Positions 6,924 through 16,393 of a stretch of 64,000 nt of DNA are shown one piece after another. Each line of letters starts with the position of its first letter. Position 1 is the stretch's first letter. Origin of the DNA: Paenibacillus sp. PastM-3 (GTDB lineage Bacteria > Bacillota > Bacilli > Paenibacillales > Paenibacillaceae); the NCBI RefSeq assembly GCF_029893965.1, contig NZ_JARXXP010000008.1, forward strand, positions 153,488-217,487, given 5' to 3'. A model generated the notes under the pieces. That model did not search any database and was not told where the DNA came from. It saw only the letters and a program-made list of their open reading frames with translations. The translations under genes were made by a program, and so were the position numbers.

Positions 6924-8184
6924 AGAATTGTTCAGAAAGCTGAAACGGGATATCCGTGCCGGGCTTGACGTCACAGCAGCAGTCGGGAACCGCGAGCTCA
7001 GCAGCTATATTGAGCGGACCATTCTAGGGATGCAGAGCCTGCGTTATTTGACCGCCCAGGAGAAGCATGAGCTGGTAAAGAAGTTGTTCGATTCCTTCCG
7101 CGGCCTCGATATTCTGCAGCCCCTGGTTGATAATCCGGCAATTACCGAGATTATGATCAACAGCCATGAGGAGATCTTTGTGGAGGAGGAGGGGCTGATC
7201 CGGCGGCTGCCGCTGGCCTTTGAGTCCAGGAGCAGGCTGGAGGACATTATTCAGACTGTGGTATCCGGTGTGGACCGGGTGGTCAATGATTCTTCACCGA
7301 TTGTAGACGCCCGGCTGCGGGATGGCTCCCGGGTCAATGTGGTGCTGCCGCCGGTTGCCCTGAAGGGGCCGGCCATGACCATCCGCAAATTCCCTGAAAC
7401 ACCGATGACGATGAGTGACCTGGTGCGCCGGGACGCGCTGAGCGGGGAAGCTGCGGAGCTGCTGCAAATCTTTGTGGCAGCAGGCTACAACATTTTTATC
7501 AGCGGCGGGACCGGCTCCGGGAAGACCACCTTCCTTAACGCACTGTCCCAGTTCATACCGTCCCAGGAGCGGGTCATCACGATTGAGGATTCAGCCGAGC
7601 TGCAGATTGTTACCGTGCCGAATCTGGTCTCTCTGGAGACGAGGAATGCCAACACGGAGGGAAGGGGGGAGATTACCATCCGTGACCTTATCCGTTCTTC
7701 CCTGCGGATGAGACCCAACCGTATCGTTGTTGGGGAGGTGCGGGGTGCAGAATGCCTCGATATGCTGCAGGCGATGAATACAGGACACGCTGGAAGCTTG
7801 TCATCTGGTCATTCAAACAGTGCCCGGGATATGGTCAGCAGGCTGGAGACGATGGTGCTCAGTGCAGCCGATCTTCCGGTTGCCGTAGTCCGGCAGCAGA
7901 TCAGCTCGGCCATTGATATTTTTGTTCATCTCTCGAGGCTGCGGGACCGTTCGCGGCGGGTGGTGGAAATCTGCGAGGTGGCCGGATTACAGGAAGGGGA
8001 GGTGGTATTGAACCCGCTGTACGAGTTCCGCGAAACCGGGGAACGTGAAGGGAAGATTGAAGGCAGCCTTGCGGCATGCGGCAATCCCCTGCTGCATGCC
8101 GGGAAGCTGAAGCTGGCCGGCATTTATCAATACCCGCTGATGGGCTTTGCAGCCGGACCCGGGATGAAGGAGGCGGTATGCTGA
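6916..8184 (+). CDS. cpaF: CpaF/TadA pilus assembly and secretion ATPase
   Basis: A 422-residue hexameric motor that powers pilin polymerisation at the inner face of the membrane. Seen: LVDNPAITEIMINSHEEIFVE at the start of the ATPase N-domain, Walker A GGTGSGKTTF (about 196-205), the Asp box ITIEDSAELQ, Walker B RIVVGEVRGAE and the His-box stretch MNTGHAGSLSSGHSN. All are canonical. The start at ATG 6916 lies inside the end of cpaE (eight-base overlap), which implies translational coupling. The C-terminal 60 residues are less conserved. Second copy of this ATPase type in the window, the other (22003-23586) being much more divergent. Confidence 0.95.
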   Translation: MNEELFRKLKRDIRAGLDVTAAVGNRELSSYIERTILGMQSLRYLTAQEKHELVKKLFDSFRGLDILQPLVDNPAITEIMINSHEEIFVEEEGLIRRLPLAFESRSRLEDIIQTVVSGVDRVVNDSSPIVDARLRDGSRVNVVLPPVALKGPAMTIRKFPETPMTMSDLVRRDALSGEAAELLQIFVAAGYNIFISGGTGSGKTTFLNALSQFIPSQERVITIEDSAELQIVTVPNLVSLETRNANTEGRGEITIRDLIRSSLRMRPNRIVVGEVRGAECLDMLQAMNTGHAGSLSSGHSNSARDMVSRLETMVLSAADLPVAVVRQQISSAIDIFVHLSRLRDRSRRVVEICEVAGLQEGEVVLNPLYEFRETGEREGKIEGSLAACGNPLLHAGKLKLAGIYQYPLMGFAAGPGMKEAVC

Positions 8185-9014
8185 AGCAGCCGGATAAGAT
8201 TCCTGCTTCCAGGCAGGGTAAGGTAAGAAAACGTGTTCTCCCGAGTGTTGAGGGGGCAGAGAGCAGGCCGCAGCTGCCGGATTATACCGTCTACATGCTG
8301 TCTCCCCGCTTGAAATTAGCGGCACTGCTGGCAGGCGGGCTGTTGATGTTCGGCATCGGTTACCTGTTCTATCATCAGCTGCTGATCTCTCTGCTGCTGG
8401 TTCCGGCCGGAGCTTATGCGCCGCGGATGCTGCGCCAATATCTGAAGGACCGTCGGCGCTCTGCGCTTAACCTGCAGTTTAAGCAGACACTGTTTTCACT
8501 TTCCTCCTCGCTGTCTGCCGGACGCTCTGTGGAGAATGCTTTCCGCGAAGCTGTAGCCGACCTCCAGCTGCTTGATCCGGAGGGGAACAGCGATATGCTG
8601 GCCGAGCTGTCGATCATCTGCACGCGGATGGAATACAACCAGCCTGTTGAAGAGGCGCTGCATGATTTCAGCCGCCGGGCCGGGATGGAGGATGTTGAAC
8701 GGTTTGCCGATGTATTTACCGTCTGTAAGCGTACTGGCGGTGATCTGGTTGAAGTGGTGCGCCGTACCTCCACCATTATTGGAGAGAAGCTGGATATCCA
8801 GCAGGACATTGCGGTAAGCATCGCCCAGAAGAAGTTTGAAGCCAAGGCATTGCTGGCGGCACCGCTGCTCATGGTTTTGTTTATGAGCCTGACCGCAAGT
8901 GACTATATGCAGCCGATGTACACCGGTGCAGGCATGGCTATTTCTACACTTTCATTAGCCGGCTTGTTCCTGTGTTACCGGTGGACGACAAAGATTATGG
9001 ATATTCCGCTATAG
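8178..9014 (+). CDS. tadB: TadB-like type II secretion F-domain membrane protein
   Basis: A 278-residue platform protein of the pilus machine. Two N-terminal membrane segments (about 42-78) are followed by a cytoplasmic F domain: LPQFKQ-like FKQTLFSLSSSLSAGRSVENAF, then VFTVCKRTGGDLVEVVRRTS, which is the F-domain repeat signature, and two C-terminal membrane segments (about 223-268). The ATG at 8178 follows AAGGAGG and overlaps the cpaF stop by seven bases. Works with the TadC protein encoded next. Confidence 0.9.
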   Translation: MLKQPDKIPASRQGKVRKRVLPSVEGAESRPQLPDYTVYMLSPRLKLAALLAGGLLMFGIGYLFYHQLLISLLLVPAGAYAPRMLRQYLKDRRRSALNLQFKQTLFSLSSSLSAGRSVENAFREAVADLQLLDPEGNSDMLAELSIICTRMEYNQPVEEALHDFSRRAGMEDVERFADVFTVCKRTGGDLVEVVRRTSTIIGEKLDIQQDIAVSIAQKKFEAKALLAAPLLMVLFMSLTASDYMQPMYTGAGMAISTLSLAGLFLCYRWTTKIMDIPL

Positions 9015-9042
9015 AGCGGTAAGGCCGTTTGGAGGTGAGGGC

Positions 9043-9915
9043 ATGCGGTGGGTGAGCGGTGCTGCAGCAACTGTGCTGGTTCTCGGCTGGCTTCTGCTGC
9101 GCATGAAATGCGGCCTGCGCTATGCCGTGCTGCGGAGTCTGCCGATGGAGGGACTGAGGCTGCGGGCAGCCGGGGAACCATTTCTGCTGCTGATCGAGAA
9201 ATGGCGGATCGGCAGCCATCTGCCTTCGGTCATGTTCAGAATCCAGCGCTCGCTGCAGCGCAGCTACGGTGTGCGCTACAGCCCGGAGCGGACACTGCTC
9301 TTCACGGGCGAAATGCTCAGCTACAGCTGGCTGTTTATGCTTGGAGGCAGTCTGCTGACCCTGTTAAGCGGTGAGGAGGCAGGGTTCATTCTCGGCGTGC
9401 TGCTGGCGCTGATTCTGCCGGCGGCCCTGGTCAATGATCTGCACAAGAAAGTAAAGCTGCGGGAGCAGGGCATTATGCTGGAGCTGCCGGAGCTGCAGAA
9501 CAGCATTGTACTGCTGGTTGGTGCCGGCGAGACTGTACAGCGGGCGATTGTCCGCTGTGTAGAGAGCCGCAAAGGGGATTACAGCCATCCGCTCTATAAA
9601 GAGCTGTTTACAATGATTACCGAATGGGAGGGGGGATATTCATTCCAGCAGGCCTTTGAGAATTTCAGCAAGCGCTGCGCGGTTCAGGAGGTGTCGCTAT
9701 TTACCACTACGGTGCTGCTGAATTACCGCAGGGGAGGTGCGGATTTTGTACTGTCTCTGCGTGATCTGTCACGGATGTTATGGGAGAAGCGCAAGGCGCT
9801 AAGCCGCACACGCGGGGAACAGGCTTCCTCGAAGCTGGTATTCCCGATGGTACTTATCTTTTTGATTGTAATTGTGCTGGTGGGAACACCTGCAATCATG
9901 ATGCTCAAAATGTAG
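9043..9915 (+). CDS. tadC: TadC-like type II secretion F-domain membrane protein
   Basis: A 290-residue partner of TadB. One N-terminal membrane segment (residues 4-20), a paired hydrophobic region (about 93-125), the F-domain body LELPELQNSIVLLVGAGETVQRAI, and NYRRGGADFVLSLRDLSRMLWEKRK, the latter being the usual second half of the domain. It ends in a strong membrane segment (VFPMVLIFLIVIVLVGTPAI). GGAGGTGAGG lies eight bases before the ATG. The 28-base gap to tadB keeps it in the operon. Confidence 0.88.
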   Translation: MRWVSGAAATVLVLGWLLLRMKCGLRYAVLRSLPMEGLRLRAAGEPFLLLIEKWRIGSHLPSVMFRIQRSLQRSYGVRYSPERTLLFTGEMLSYSWLFMLGGSLLTLLSGEEAGFILGVLLALILPAALVNDLHKKVKLREQGIMLELPELQNSIVLLVGAGETVQRAIVRCVESRKGDYSHPLYKELFTMITEWEGGYSFQQAFENFSKRCAVQEVSLFTTTVLLNYRRGGADFVLSLRDLSRMLWEKRKALSRTRGEQASSKLVFPMVLIFLIVIVLVGTPAIMMLKM

Positions 9916-9928
9916 GAGGATGAGGACA

Positions 9929-10117
9929 ATGATGATAACAATAACAGATGCTGCGAGACGCTTGTGGAAGGATGAAGAGGGGCTGGGCACGCTGGAGATG
10001 ATTATGATCATCGCGGTACTGATCGCAGTGGTTCTTGTATTCCGGACGGAAATTGTCAAGGTAGTCAAGGATCTGATCAGTACGGCGGGAAGCAAGAGCC
10101 AGGAAGTTTTTGAGTAA
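9929..10117 (+). CDS. flp: Flp-type major pilin candidate
   Basis: A 62-residue prepilin. The start at ATG 9929 (or the next ATG, 9932) is chosen because GGAGGA at 9915-9920 is eight bases upstream; an ATG at 9920 overlaps that site. Seen: DEEG-LGTLEMIMIIAVLIAV, where cleavage after Gly would leave Glu at +5 followed by a long hydrophobic helix, the class III signal. The mature pilin would be about 43 residues, typical of Flp. The TadV peptidase encoded four genes later is the expected processing enzyme. Its TAA overlaps the next ATG (TAATGA). Confidence 0.9.
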   Translation: MMITITDAARRLWKDEEGLGTLEMIMIIAVLIAVVLVFRTEIVKVVKDLISTAGSKSQEVFE

Positions 10118-10782
10118 TGAATCTGCGGAGTGAGGAAGGCAGCTTCACTATTGAGGCCTCTTTGCTGCTGCCCATCATTATGGGAATTATCATGCTGCTC
10201 CTGTTCTTCAGCCTGTATACCTATCAGAGAACAATGCTGCTGCAGGCTTCCTCTGTGACAGCTGAAAGGGCTGTTTACAACTGGGACAACAGCCATAAGG
10301 GAATGGGCGGAGAGTTTGCTGCCGGAGAATATGATTCCTTATATTGGCGGATCGGTGAAGATAGTCTACTTGCCTCCCTTTTTGGTATAGGGGCGCTAAA
10401 TGGGGGAGTGAAGCTCGCTGTGCCGGCTGCCGGTGTCCAGCAGGCCTTGCCTGAGGTAAAGCTCCTGCAGTCTGCAGAGAATATTCCGGCGAATATGACC
10501 GGAGAGCTCAACTACAGCTACAGTCTGGCCGGCCGTACAATAAGCGCCCAATTGAAGCGGATGCTTCAGCTCCCCATACTGGATGGGCTGCTGGAGGATG
10601 GGGCAGTTCCTGTGGTAACGACACGGTCTGTGGTCACAGAACCGGTGGAGTTCATCCGTACTGTCGAGCTTATGCGCTATTATGGTGCAAAGTTTAAGAG
10701 CGGTGGTGGACAGGACAGCAGCTCCGGAACAGGCATGGATAAGCAGGATGCCGCAAAAATGCTGTCTACGCTGAAGAAATGA
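10117..10782 (+). CDS. tadE: TadE-like pseudopilin
   Basis: A 221-residue minor pilin. Seen: SEEG-SFTIEASLLLPIIMGI at the N-terminus, with the cleavable Gly, Glu at +5 and a hydrophobic helix; the TIEA.L.LP pattern is the TadE signature. The periplasm-equivalent body is extracellular and has no recognisable domain beyond a stretch of amphipathic helix and strand. Starts one base into the flp stop codon and ends with an ATGA overlap with the next gene, so the three are translationally coupled. Confidence 0.88.
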   Translation: MNLRSEEGSFTIEASLLLPIIMGIIMLLLFFSLYTYQRTMLLQASSVTAERAVYNWDNSHKGMGGEFAAGEYDSLYWRIGEDSLLASLFGIGALNGGVKLAVPAAGVQQALPEVKLLQSAENIPANMTGELNYSYSLAGRTISAQLKRMLQLPILDGLLEDGAVPVVTTRSVVTEPVEFIRTVELMRYYGAKFKSGGGQDSSSGTGMDKQDAAKMLSTLKK

Positions 10783-13112
10783 AACGGCTGAAGCTGATTA
10801 CTTATCCTGCTGAGGTCAGGATTACAGGCAGGGAGGAGCAGGGGAGTGTGAGGCATGTACATCATGTGTTGCCGGATCTGAGCCATTACAGAAGGCGGAA
10901 TTTTTTATGGATAAAGGAAAGCGGCGGATCCGTCTCGATTTTTCTGATTGCGGCACTCGCCTTTGTCTTCCTGTTCACAGCTGTATTGATTGACTATGCA
11001 AGGATTGCCGCTGCCAATGTGCAGCAGGAACGGCTGGCAAGGGCGGCAGTCCGGTCTGTAATGTCCTCTTATGACCTCAGCCTGCAGCAGAGCTATGGCT
11101 TGTTTGCCTTCGGGGGCGATGACGGCGGCCAGCTGTTGTCTGCAGTACTGAATGATCATTTGTTTGAGAGCGGCCGGGGAGACGCCTTTAATCTGCTGCC
11201 CGTCAAGCTGGATAGCTCTGTGCTGGACTGGAGCAGGCCGGTCGGAAGCTATGATATTTTCCGCCGGCAGATCGCCGAGGAGATGAAGTATAAAGCCCCT
11301 GTCGATTTCGCTCTTGAACTGGCTGGCAAATTCAAGCCGCTATCAGCGGCAATGGGAGAAGCCTCGCGCTCCACAAAGGTGCTCGGCAAGCTCCAGCCCC
11401 TCTACGATGCGCGTGAAGCTGCACTTGATCTGATGCTTGAACGGCGGCGGCAGGCTGCAGAGAGCGCAAGAAGCCTGCAGCAGACAATTATGAATCCGCC
11501 GCAGGATTATATCAGCACCCGCTCCTTAAGCAATGTTGACTCAGCTGCAGATATTGCAGCCATGTATAACGATTATGTAGGCAAATACTACACGGATCTG
11601 TACCGTGACAGAGAGAAGGAGCACGAAAGGTATCAGTATGATATAGGCCGCTATTTGCAGCAGTCGCAGAAGCTGATCTCCGGGATACCGGGAGCTCTGA
11701 CTGCTGCCAGGCTGAAGCATGATTCTCTTATGGCTGAGGCCAGAGCGGCGCTGCAGCAGGCAGCGGAGCTTAATACCCAAATGAAAAATGTGCTTGAGCA
11801 GTCCAGAAGCAGCGGTTCTGAAGCCGGCCAGGCCTCGGCAGGCAGCTGGGACATCCCCGGCAGTGAAAGCACCGGACTTGGTACAGAGGCCTTGGCTAAA
11901 CTGCGCGAACAGGAGGATGCACTGATTTTATCACCGGATGAGCTCAGCGGAATGGAACGGAATATAAGCATCCAGGAGCAGGCCGCACAGGCGTTTGAAC
12001 CGGCCGTATCCGCCTTGCCTGCTGTACTCACTGAAGCTTCCGGGCTGTACGCTGACCTTTCCCGTATGACCAAGGCTGTAATAGATGCTTCGCAGGCCGT
12101 TTCCGGGTATCTGCAGAATTACGGTAATTCAGGTGCGGCAATCTCCGCAGAGGCGGCCCGGATCGAGTCGCACCGCACCTCCGACGGTGAACGCAAGCAG
12201 ATGGAGAAAGAAGCTAAGGTCAAGCTGGGGGAAGCGATGAAGCTGGTGGACCAGCTCCGCAGCTTTGGCGATAATGCAGCAGCAGCGGAGCAGCGTTACA
12301 GCACGCTCCGGAAATACTACGGGGAGAATATCCGGTTTAATCAGGCTCAGGAGACTGCTGCAGCTGCAGATTCCGGGAGCACAGATATTTATTCCGCCGC
12401 CGGCTCCGCGATGGGCAAGGTGGACGGACTATACACATCCATAGGCAGCATAATGACTGGTGCAAGAGACAGGCTGTTCCAAACAGAGTATGCTGCACTT
12501 TATTTTCCGCATTTTGACCTCTCAACTCTGACTGCAGCAGCAGAATCTGGTGATAGTGTGGTTTCTGCCCTGGCGGACCAGCTTGATCCCCATGCGCAGG
12601 AGCTGGAGTATATCCTGTACGGGTTTCATAATCCTGCGGGCAATGTGGCAGCAGCATATGGCGAGATTTTTGCGCTGAGGCTGGCAATCCGGACAATGGA
12701 AGGCTTTATCGAGAATGCCCGGCTCAGCAATCCGCTGGCTATCCTGGCCGCAGCGCTGCTGTACGGGGTTGAGCAGGCGGTTCAGGACATGCTCATGCTG
12801 TGCAGGACGGGAGAGGTGGTTATGTCCAAATACCTGCCCGTAAAGCTGGACTACCGCGGTTATCTGCGGCTGTTCATGCTGCTGCATGGGGCGGGTGAAG
12901 CAGAGTTATCCCGTATGCTTGCATTAATCAGGCTGAATACAGGGATCAACCCGCAGGAAAGGTTTACTTATGCCGCCGCTGACATCCGTACGGGCTTGCG
13001 GCTTTGGTTCCTGCCGGGGGCAGTGAAGCTGCTGGATTATGCCTCCGGCCTGCCGGGAGGGGTAGAAGGCAAGGTATACTACCGTACCGTGCAGGCTGAC
13101 TTTTCCTATTAG
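10779..13112 (+). CDS. TadG-like large pilus assembly protein
   Basis: A 777-residue protein with one membrane segment at about residues 48-70 (SVSIFLIAALAFVFLFTAVL) followed by DYARIAAANVQQERLARAAVRS, the usual TadG-type neck. The preceding KESGGSVSIF resembles a prepilin site but has Phe instead of Glu at +5. The rest is mostly helical and Ala/Gln-rich with likely coiled coils (about 220-480), without the von Willebrand A domain of proteobacterial TadG. An internal GTG at 10848 has GGAGGAG nine bases upstream and may be the true start, removing 23 residues. Coupled to tadE by ATGA. Resembles the large DUF5702-type proteins of Firmicute Tad loci. Confidence 0.8.
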   Translation: MKRLKLITYPAEVRITGREEQGSVRHVHHVLPDLSHYRRRNFLWIKESGGSVSIFLIAALAFVFLFTAVLIDYARIAAANVQQERLARAAVRSVMSSYDLSLQQSYGLFAFGGDDGGQLLSAVLNDHLFESGRGDAFNLLPVKLDSSVLDWSRPVGSYDIFRRQIAEEMKYKAPVDFALELAGKFKPLSAAMGEASRSTKVLGKLQPLYDAREAALDLMLERRRQAAESARSLQQTIMNPPQDYISTRSLSNVDSAADIAAMYNDYVGKYYTDLYRDREKEHERYQYDIGRYLQQSQKLISGIPGALTAARLKHDSLMAEARAALQQAAELNTQMKNVLEQSRSSGSEAGQASAGSWDIPGSESTGLGTEALAKLREQEDALILSPDELSGMERNISIQEQAAQAFEPAVSALPAVLTEASGLYADLSRMTKAVIDASQAVSGYLQNYGNSGAAISAEAARIESHRTSDGERKQMEKEAKVKLGEAMKLVDQLRSFGDNAAAAEQRYSTLRKYYGENIRFNQAQETAAAADSGSTDIYSAAGSAMGKVDGLYTSIGSIMTGARDRLFQTEYAALYFPHFDLSTLTAAAESGDSVVSALADQLDPHAQELEYILYGFHNPAGNVAAAYGEIFALRLAIRTMEGFIENARLSNPLAILAAALLYGVEQAVQDMLMLCRTGEVVMSKYLPVKLDYRGYLRLFMLLHGAGEAELSRMLALIRLNTGINPQERFTYAAADIRTGLRLWFLPGAVKLLDYASGLPGGVEGKVYYRTVQADFSY

Positions 13113-13127
13113 CAGAAGGAGGGAAGA

Positions 13128-14144
13128 ATGAAGGGCCGGAATCAGAGTCCCAAGAAGCAGCGGGATGAAGGCAGTATGGTTGTTGAAGCGGCGATGGTGC
13201 TCCCGTTGTTTCTGCTGTTTGTCCTGTTTTTGATTTTTATCATTCAGATGACCCTATACTCGACGGCACTGCAAAGTACGGCATCTGACACAGTCAAAGT
13301 GATATCCACGCATATCTATCCGGCGGCGCTGGCGGCACAGAAATGGGGTCAGGCAGACAATGGCGGCCCGGATGAAGCAGGCCCTGCTGCAAATGCCGGG
13401 GGAACAGCGGATGAAGCGGCCGCAGGCGCAGCCTCCGGGAAGTGGAGTATTCCCCGCCTGTCACTTGAGGAGTGGAGCGGCAGTTACGTAGAGGAGATGC
13501 CAGCACCTATCAATGATTGGGTCAGAGCGGCTGTGCAGCGGGCAGAGGGCCCTCTGCAGGAGCTGCAGGCTGAGACCTCGGAGGCTGTGCTTGATCATGT
13601 GCTTAAACCGTTAATGAAGCCCTACCTGGCCACAGACTGGCTTGATTATGAACGGATCCATGTCTCCAATGTCACAATTCCCGATTTGAAGAAGGGGACA
13701 CGCCCGTACTTCGGACTGGTTGTCAGTTACGAGCTCCCGATGAAGGTGCCCTTTCTGAATAAAGCCATTGTCCTGGAAGCCAGCAGCTTAGAACGGGTAT
13801 GGGTAGGGAACACCGATGCTTCCGGGCAGGGCGGAGAGAGCGGAACTGAAGAGCCGCAAGGTTATATCGTCGTACTGGAGAAGCCTGACCCTGGTGTTGC
13901 TAACAAGCAAGGGAAAATCAGGGTCCAGGTTCCCCCGGGAGCAACGGCAAATCTTTCGATATTCTACAAAAGCGGCCAAAGTACAGCCAGGCATTTAGGC
14001 TGGAAGCAGGCCGACGAGTCCGGGTACATCGAATGGGAGTGGAAGATCGGGGTGAATACGACACCCGGCTCCTGGACGTTTATTGTTACGCTAGAGGATG
14101 GCACCAGCCTGGAGGCCGTTTTTAGAGTTGTAAAAAGATTATAA
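13128..14144 (+). CDS. Second TadE-like pseudopilin
   Basis: A 338-residue protein. Seen: RDEG-SMVVEAAMVLPLFLLF with Gly at -1, Glu at +5 and a hydrophobic helix, the same class III pattern as the 221-residue TadE. The mature body includes an Ala/Gly-rich low-complexity stretch (about 80-105) and a C-terminal Ig-like or beta region (about 240-338: KIRVQVPPGATANLSIFY, then SWTFIVTLEDGTSLEAVF). Such a beta module suggests a tip or adhesive role; this is inference. GGAGG lies seven bases before the ATG. Confidence 0.82.
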   Translation: MKGRNQSPKKQRDEGSMVVEAAMVLPLFLLFVLFLIFIIQMTLYSTALQSTASDTVKVISTHIYPAALAAQKWGQADNGGPDEAGPAANAGGTADEAAAGAASGKWSIPRLSLEEWSGSYVEEMPAPINDWVRAAVQRAEGPLQELQAETSEAVLDHVLKPLMKPYLATDWLDYERIHVSNVTIPDLKKGTRPYFGLVVSYELPMKVPFLNKAIVLEASSLERVWVGNTDASGQGGESGTEEPQGYIVVLEKPDPGVANKQGKIRVQVPPGATANLSIFYKSGQSTARHLGWKQADESGYIEWEWKIGVNTTPGSWTFIVTLEDGTSLEAVFRVVKRL

Positions 14145-14161
14145 ATGAAGGAGAGGACGGT

Positions 14162-14674
14162 ATGGCAGGGTGGGCCTTTGGGGGCTGTCTGGTGATACTG
14201 GCAGCGGCCTTTGTCACAGATTTACTGTGGATGAGGATACCGAACTGGATTTCTGTATTTGCCCTGATAACGGGACTGCTGACAAGGAGTGTTGTATCCG
14301 GAGGTCACGGGCTGTTGTTTGCACTGACCGGTGCTGCTGCCGGATTTGCCGTTCTCCTGCTCCTGTATGGTATGGGGGCGGTCGGAGCGGGAGATGTAAA
14401 GCTTTTTGCGGGGATTGGAGCCTGGACAGGGATATGGTTTACCTTTCAGGTCATCATGTACTCCATATTATTCGGGGCGGTAATCGGCTGGATCATTGTG
14501 CTCTTTAGACGGGAGGCGGCCGGGGGAATCCGCAGTATACTGAGCAGAACAGCCGGACTTTTGCTGCTGCAGAGGCCAGCCCTTTTAAGAAGCGGTGCAG
14601 GCAGTGAGATGCTGAGATTTCCGTTCATGCTGGCTGTGATACCAGGATTTCTGTATACCTATTTCTGCTTTTAG
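14162..14674 (+). CDS. tadV: TadV/CpaA prepilin peptidase (A24 family)
   Basis: A 170-residue membrane aspartic protease that cleaves Flp-type prepilins. Both catalytic Asp motifs are visible: VTDLLWMRIPNW (Asp20) and GAGDVKLFAGIGAW (Asp about 78), the latter being the GxGDxKL hallmark. Four to five membrane segments. It is the only prepilin peptidase in the window, although two Tad-like loci are present, so it may serve both. AAGGAGAGG lies before the ATG. Confidence 0.93.
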   Translation: MAGWAFGGCLVILAAAFVTDLLWMRIPNWISVFALITGLLTRSVVSGGHGLLFALTGAAAGFAVLLLLYGMGAVGAGDVKLFAGIGAWTGIWFTFQVIMYSILFGAVIGWIIVLFRREAAGGIRSILSRTAGLLLLQRPALLRSGAGSEMLRFPFMLAVIPGFLYTYFCF

Positions 14675-14693
14675 ATGGGAGGTGGAACATATC

Positions 14694-16388
14694 TTGTTCG
14701 GATTAAACCGTGATTTCATACAGCAGGACGGCATCTCCATGCAGCTTGGTACTGCTGAAGGATTATCTTTGGCAGAGCTGAATATGGTCCAGGCGAAAAT
14801 GCTGATGAACACTGCTATCCCGCATCATCTGCGGCTGCTGCTTAGGGAAATTGATCTCAAGGTGACGCTGGAGTACGCCGTATCCCGGCGCAAAATGCTC
14901 AGTCACCTGCTGAAAAGCGAAAAAATGAGTATGGCGGAGCTCTTTGGACTGCTGCTGCAGATTGCCCGGGGCATGGAGGAAGGCAGACAATATATGCTGC
15001 GGGCTGAGCAGTACGCGCTTCATAAGGATTATATTTTTATTGAAGGGCCGCTTGGCAGCGGCAAGGTGTTTCTTACTTACATACCTTTGCAGCCGACAGG
15101 AGCGCCAATATCTTCGGGAGAAGCAGTGAAGTCGCTCATTATGGTACTTGTTGCATCTGTGACGGAGTTATCGGGAAGCGGGGTGCAGCGATTACTTCAG
15201 TATTGCGGGAGCGGGGATTTTTCACCGTCCGGGCTCAAGGGCCTGCTGGCAGAGCTGCTCGCAGAAGATCATTCCGCCGGGAAGCTTGCAGGCAGTACAG
15301 AAGCTGTCTCGTTAAAGGTGCCGCCTGATGGGGGAACTGCTGTATCCGGAGAAATGCCAGTCCGGCTTAGAGAGGGCCCGCAGGCTTATGTACCGGCAGG
15401 GTTTACTGCAGCTCCTGCAGCTACGGGAATATCTGTGAAGCAGAGACAGCTAAGTGCCCGATCAGAGGAAACAGCAAGTGACAGTAACCACGCTAAGGAG
15501 CTGCGATGGGGAAACGGTTTGCCGAAGCTGAGGCTGAGTGAAGAAGTCGGGGCGGATGATCTGGAGGATTCAGGAGAACCTGCAGTCGCAGTGCCTTCTT
15601 CCTACAGAACATATACTGTATTGGGTGCTGTTCTGGCTGATGCCCTGCTCTGGAAATTCCTGTACCTGGACAGGCCGATGACCATGTGGCTGGCTGTTTG
15701 TATTGCCGCTACTGTTATATTTGCGGCTGTAAGCTGGATGGTGTGGAGCGGGAGGATCATGGCTGTGCTGGACCCTGTCAGTGACGAAAGCAGAGAGATA
15801 CCTGAATCTGCATTAGCTGAGACCCGGGAGCGCAGTGTAAACCGTAAACCGTTCCGTTCAGAGTGGGATTTTGGCCGAAATCCGGTAGTTCCGGCAAGGC
15901 CGCATGTTCAGCAGGGGGCTGAACAGAAGCCGCCTTCACAGGTAAGGCAGGATTCCGGGGGCTCATTATCAGGGGCTGCGGGACTAGTGCCGCCTCAGCC
16001 CGCTGCTGTGGCGGCAACAGCGCTGCTTACGGCCAGCGATAACGCGGTCAGTAGACAGGCGAAGGGGCAGCTCCGCCCGGCCGGTCCCTTTTTGGAACGC
16101 ACCGGCGCAGATGAGGATGGGGCACCCGAGAAGATTGAACTGGACCGTGCAAGCTTCATAATCGGCCGGTCACCTGATGTGGCCCAGTATGTAGAGAAGT
16201 CCGAGGGGGCTTCCAGGGTGCACGCAGAAATTTCCAGAGGCCCTGCCGGTTACATCATTAAGGATCTGGACTCGCGGAACGGCACGCTGTATCAGGGGAA
16301 TCCAATGATTCCTTATAAAGAATATCCGCTGACTGAAGGCAGCGTCTTTACAATTATTAAGGGCAGCTATACTTTTCGTACCGCCTGA
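14694..16388 (+). CDS. DUF6382 and FHA domain protein of Tad locus 1
   Basis: About 564 residues when started at TTG 14694, which has GGGAGGTGG eight bases upstream; a GTG at 14682 overlaps that site. The N-terminal 150 residues (FGLNRDFIQQDG, then YIFIEGPLGSGKVFLTYIPL) match the DUF6382 module found with Firmicute Tad genes. Two membrane segments lie near 305-350. A Pro-rich linker leads to a C-terminal FHA domain (about 480-564): FIIGRSPDVAQYV, GASRVHAEIS, DLDSRNGTLYQG, with the Arg, Ser, His and Asn that contact phosphothreonine. It probably links a Ser/Thr kinase signal to pilus assembly. No kinase gene is in the window. Confidence 0.85.
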   Translation: MFGLNRDFIQQDGISMQLGTAEGLSLAELNMVQAKMLMNTAIPHHLRLLLREIDLKVTLEYAVSRRKMLSHLLKSEKMSMAELFGLLLQIARGMEEGRQYMLRAEQYALHKDYIFIEGPLGSGKVFLTYIPLQPTGAPISSGEAVKSLIMVLVASVTELSGSGVQRLLQYCGSGDFSPSGLKGLLAELLAEDHSAGKLAGSTEAVSLKVPPDGGTAVSGEMPVRLREGPQAYVPAGFTAAPAATGISVKQRQLSARSEETASDSNHAKELRWGNGLPKLRLSEEVGADDLEDSGEPAVAVPSSYRTYTVLGAVLADALLWKFLYLDRPMTMWLAVCIAATVIFAAVSWMVWSGRIMAVLDPVSDESREIPESALAETRERSVNRKPFRSEWDFGRNPVVPARPHVQQGAEQKPPSQVRQDSGGSLSGAAGLVPPQPAAVAATALLTASDNAVSRQAKGQLRPAGPFLERTGADEDGAPEKIELDRASFIIGRSPDVAQYVEKSEGASRVHAEISRGPAGYIIKDLDSRNGTLYQGNPMIPYKEYPLTEGSVFTIIKGSYTFRTA

Positions 16389-16393
16389 ATGAA

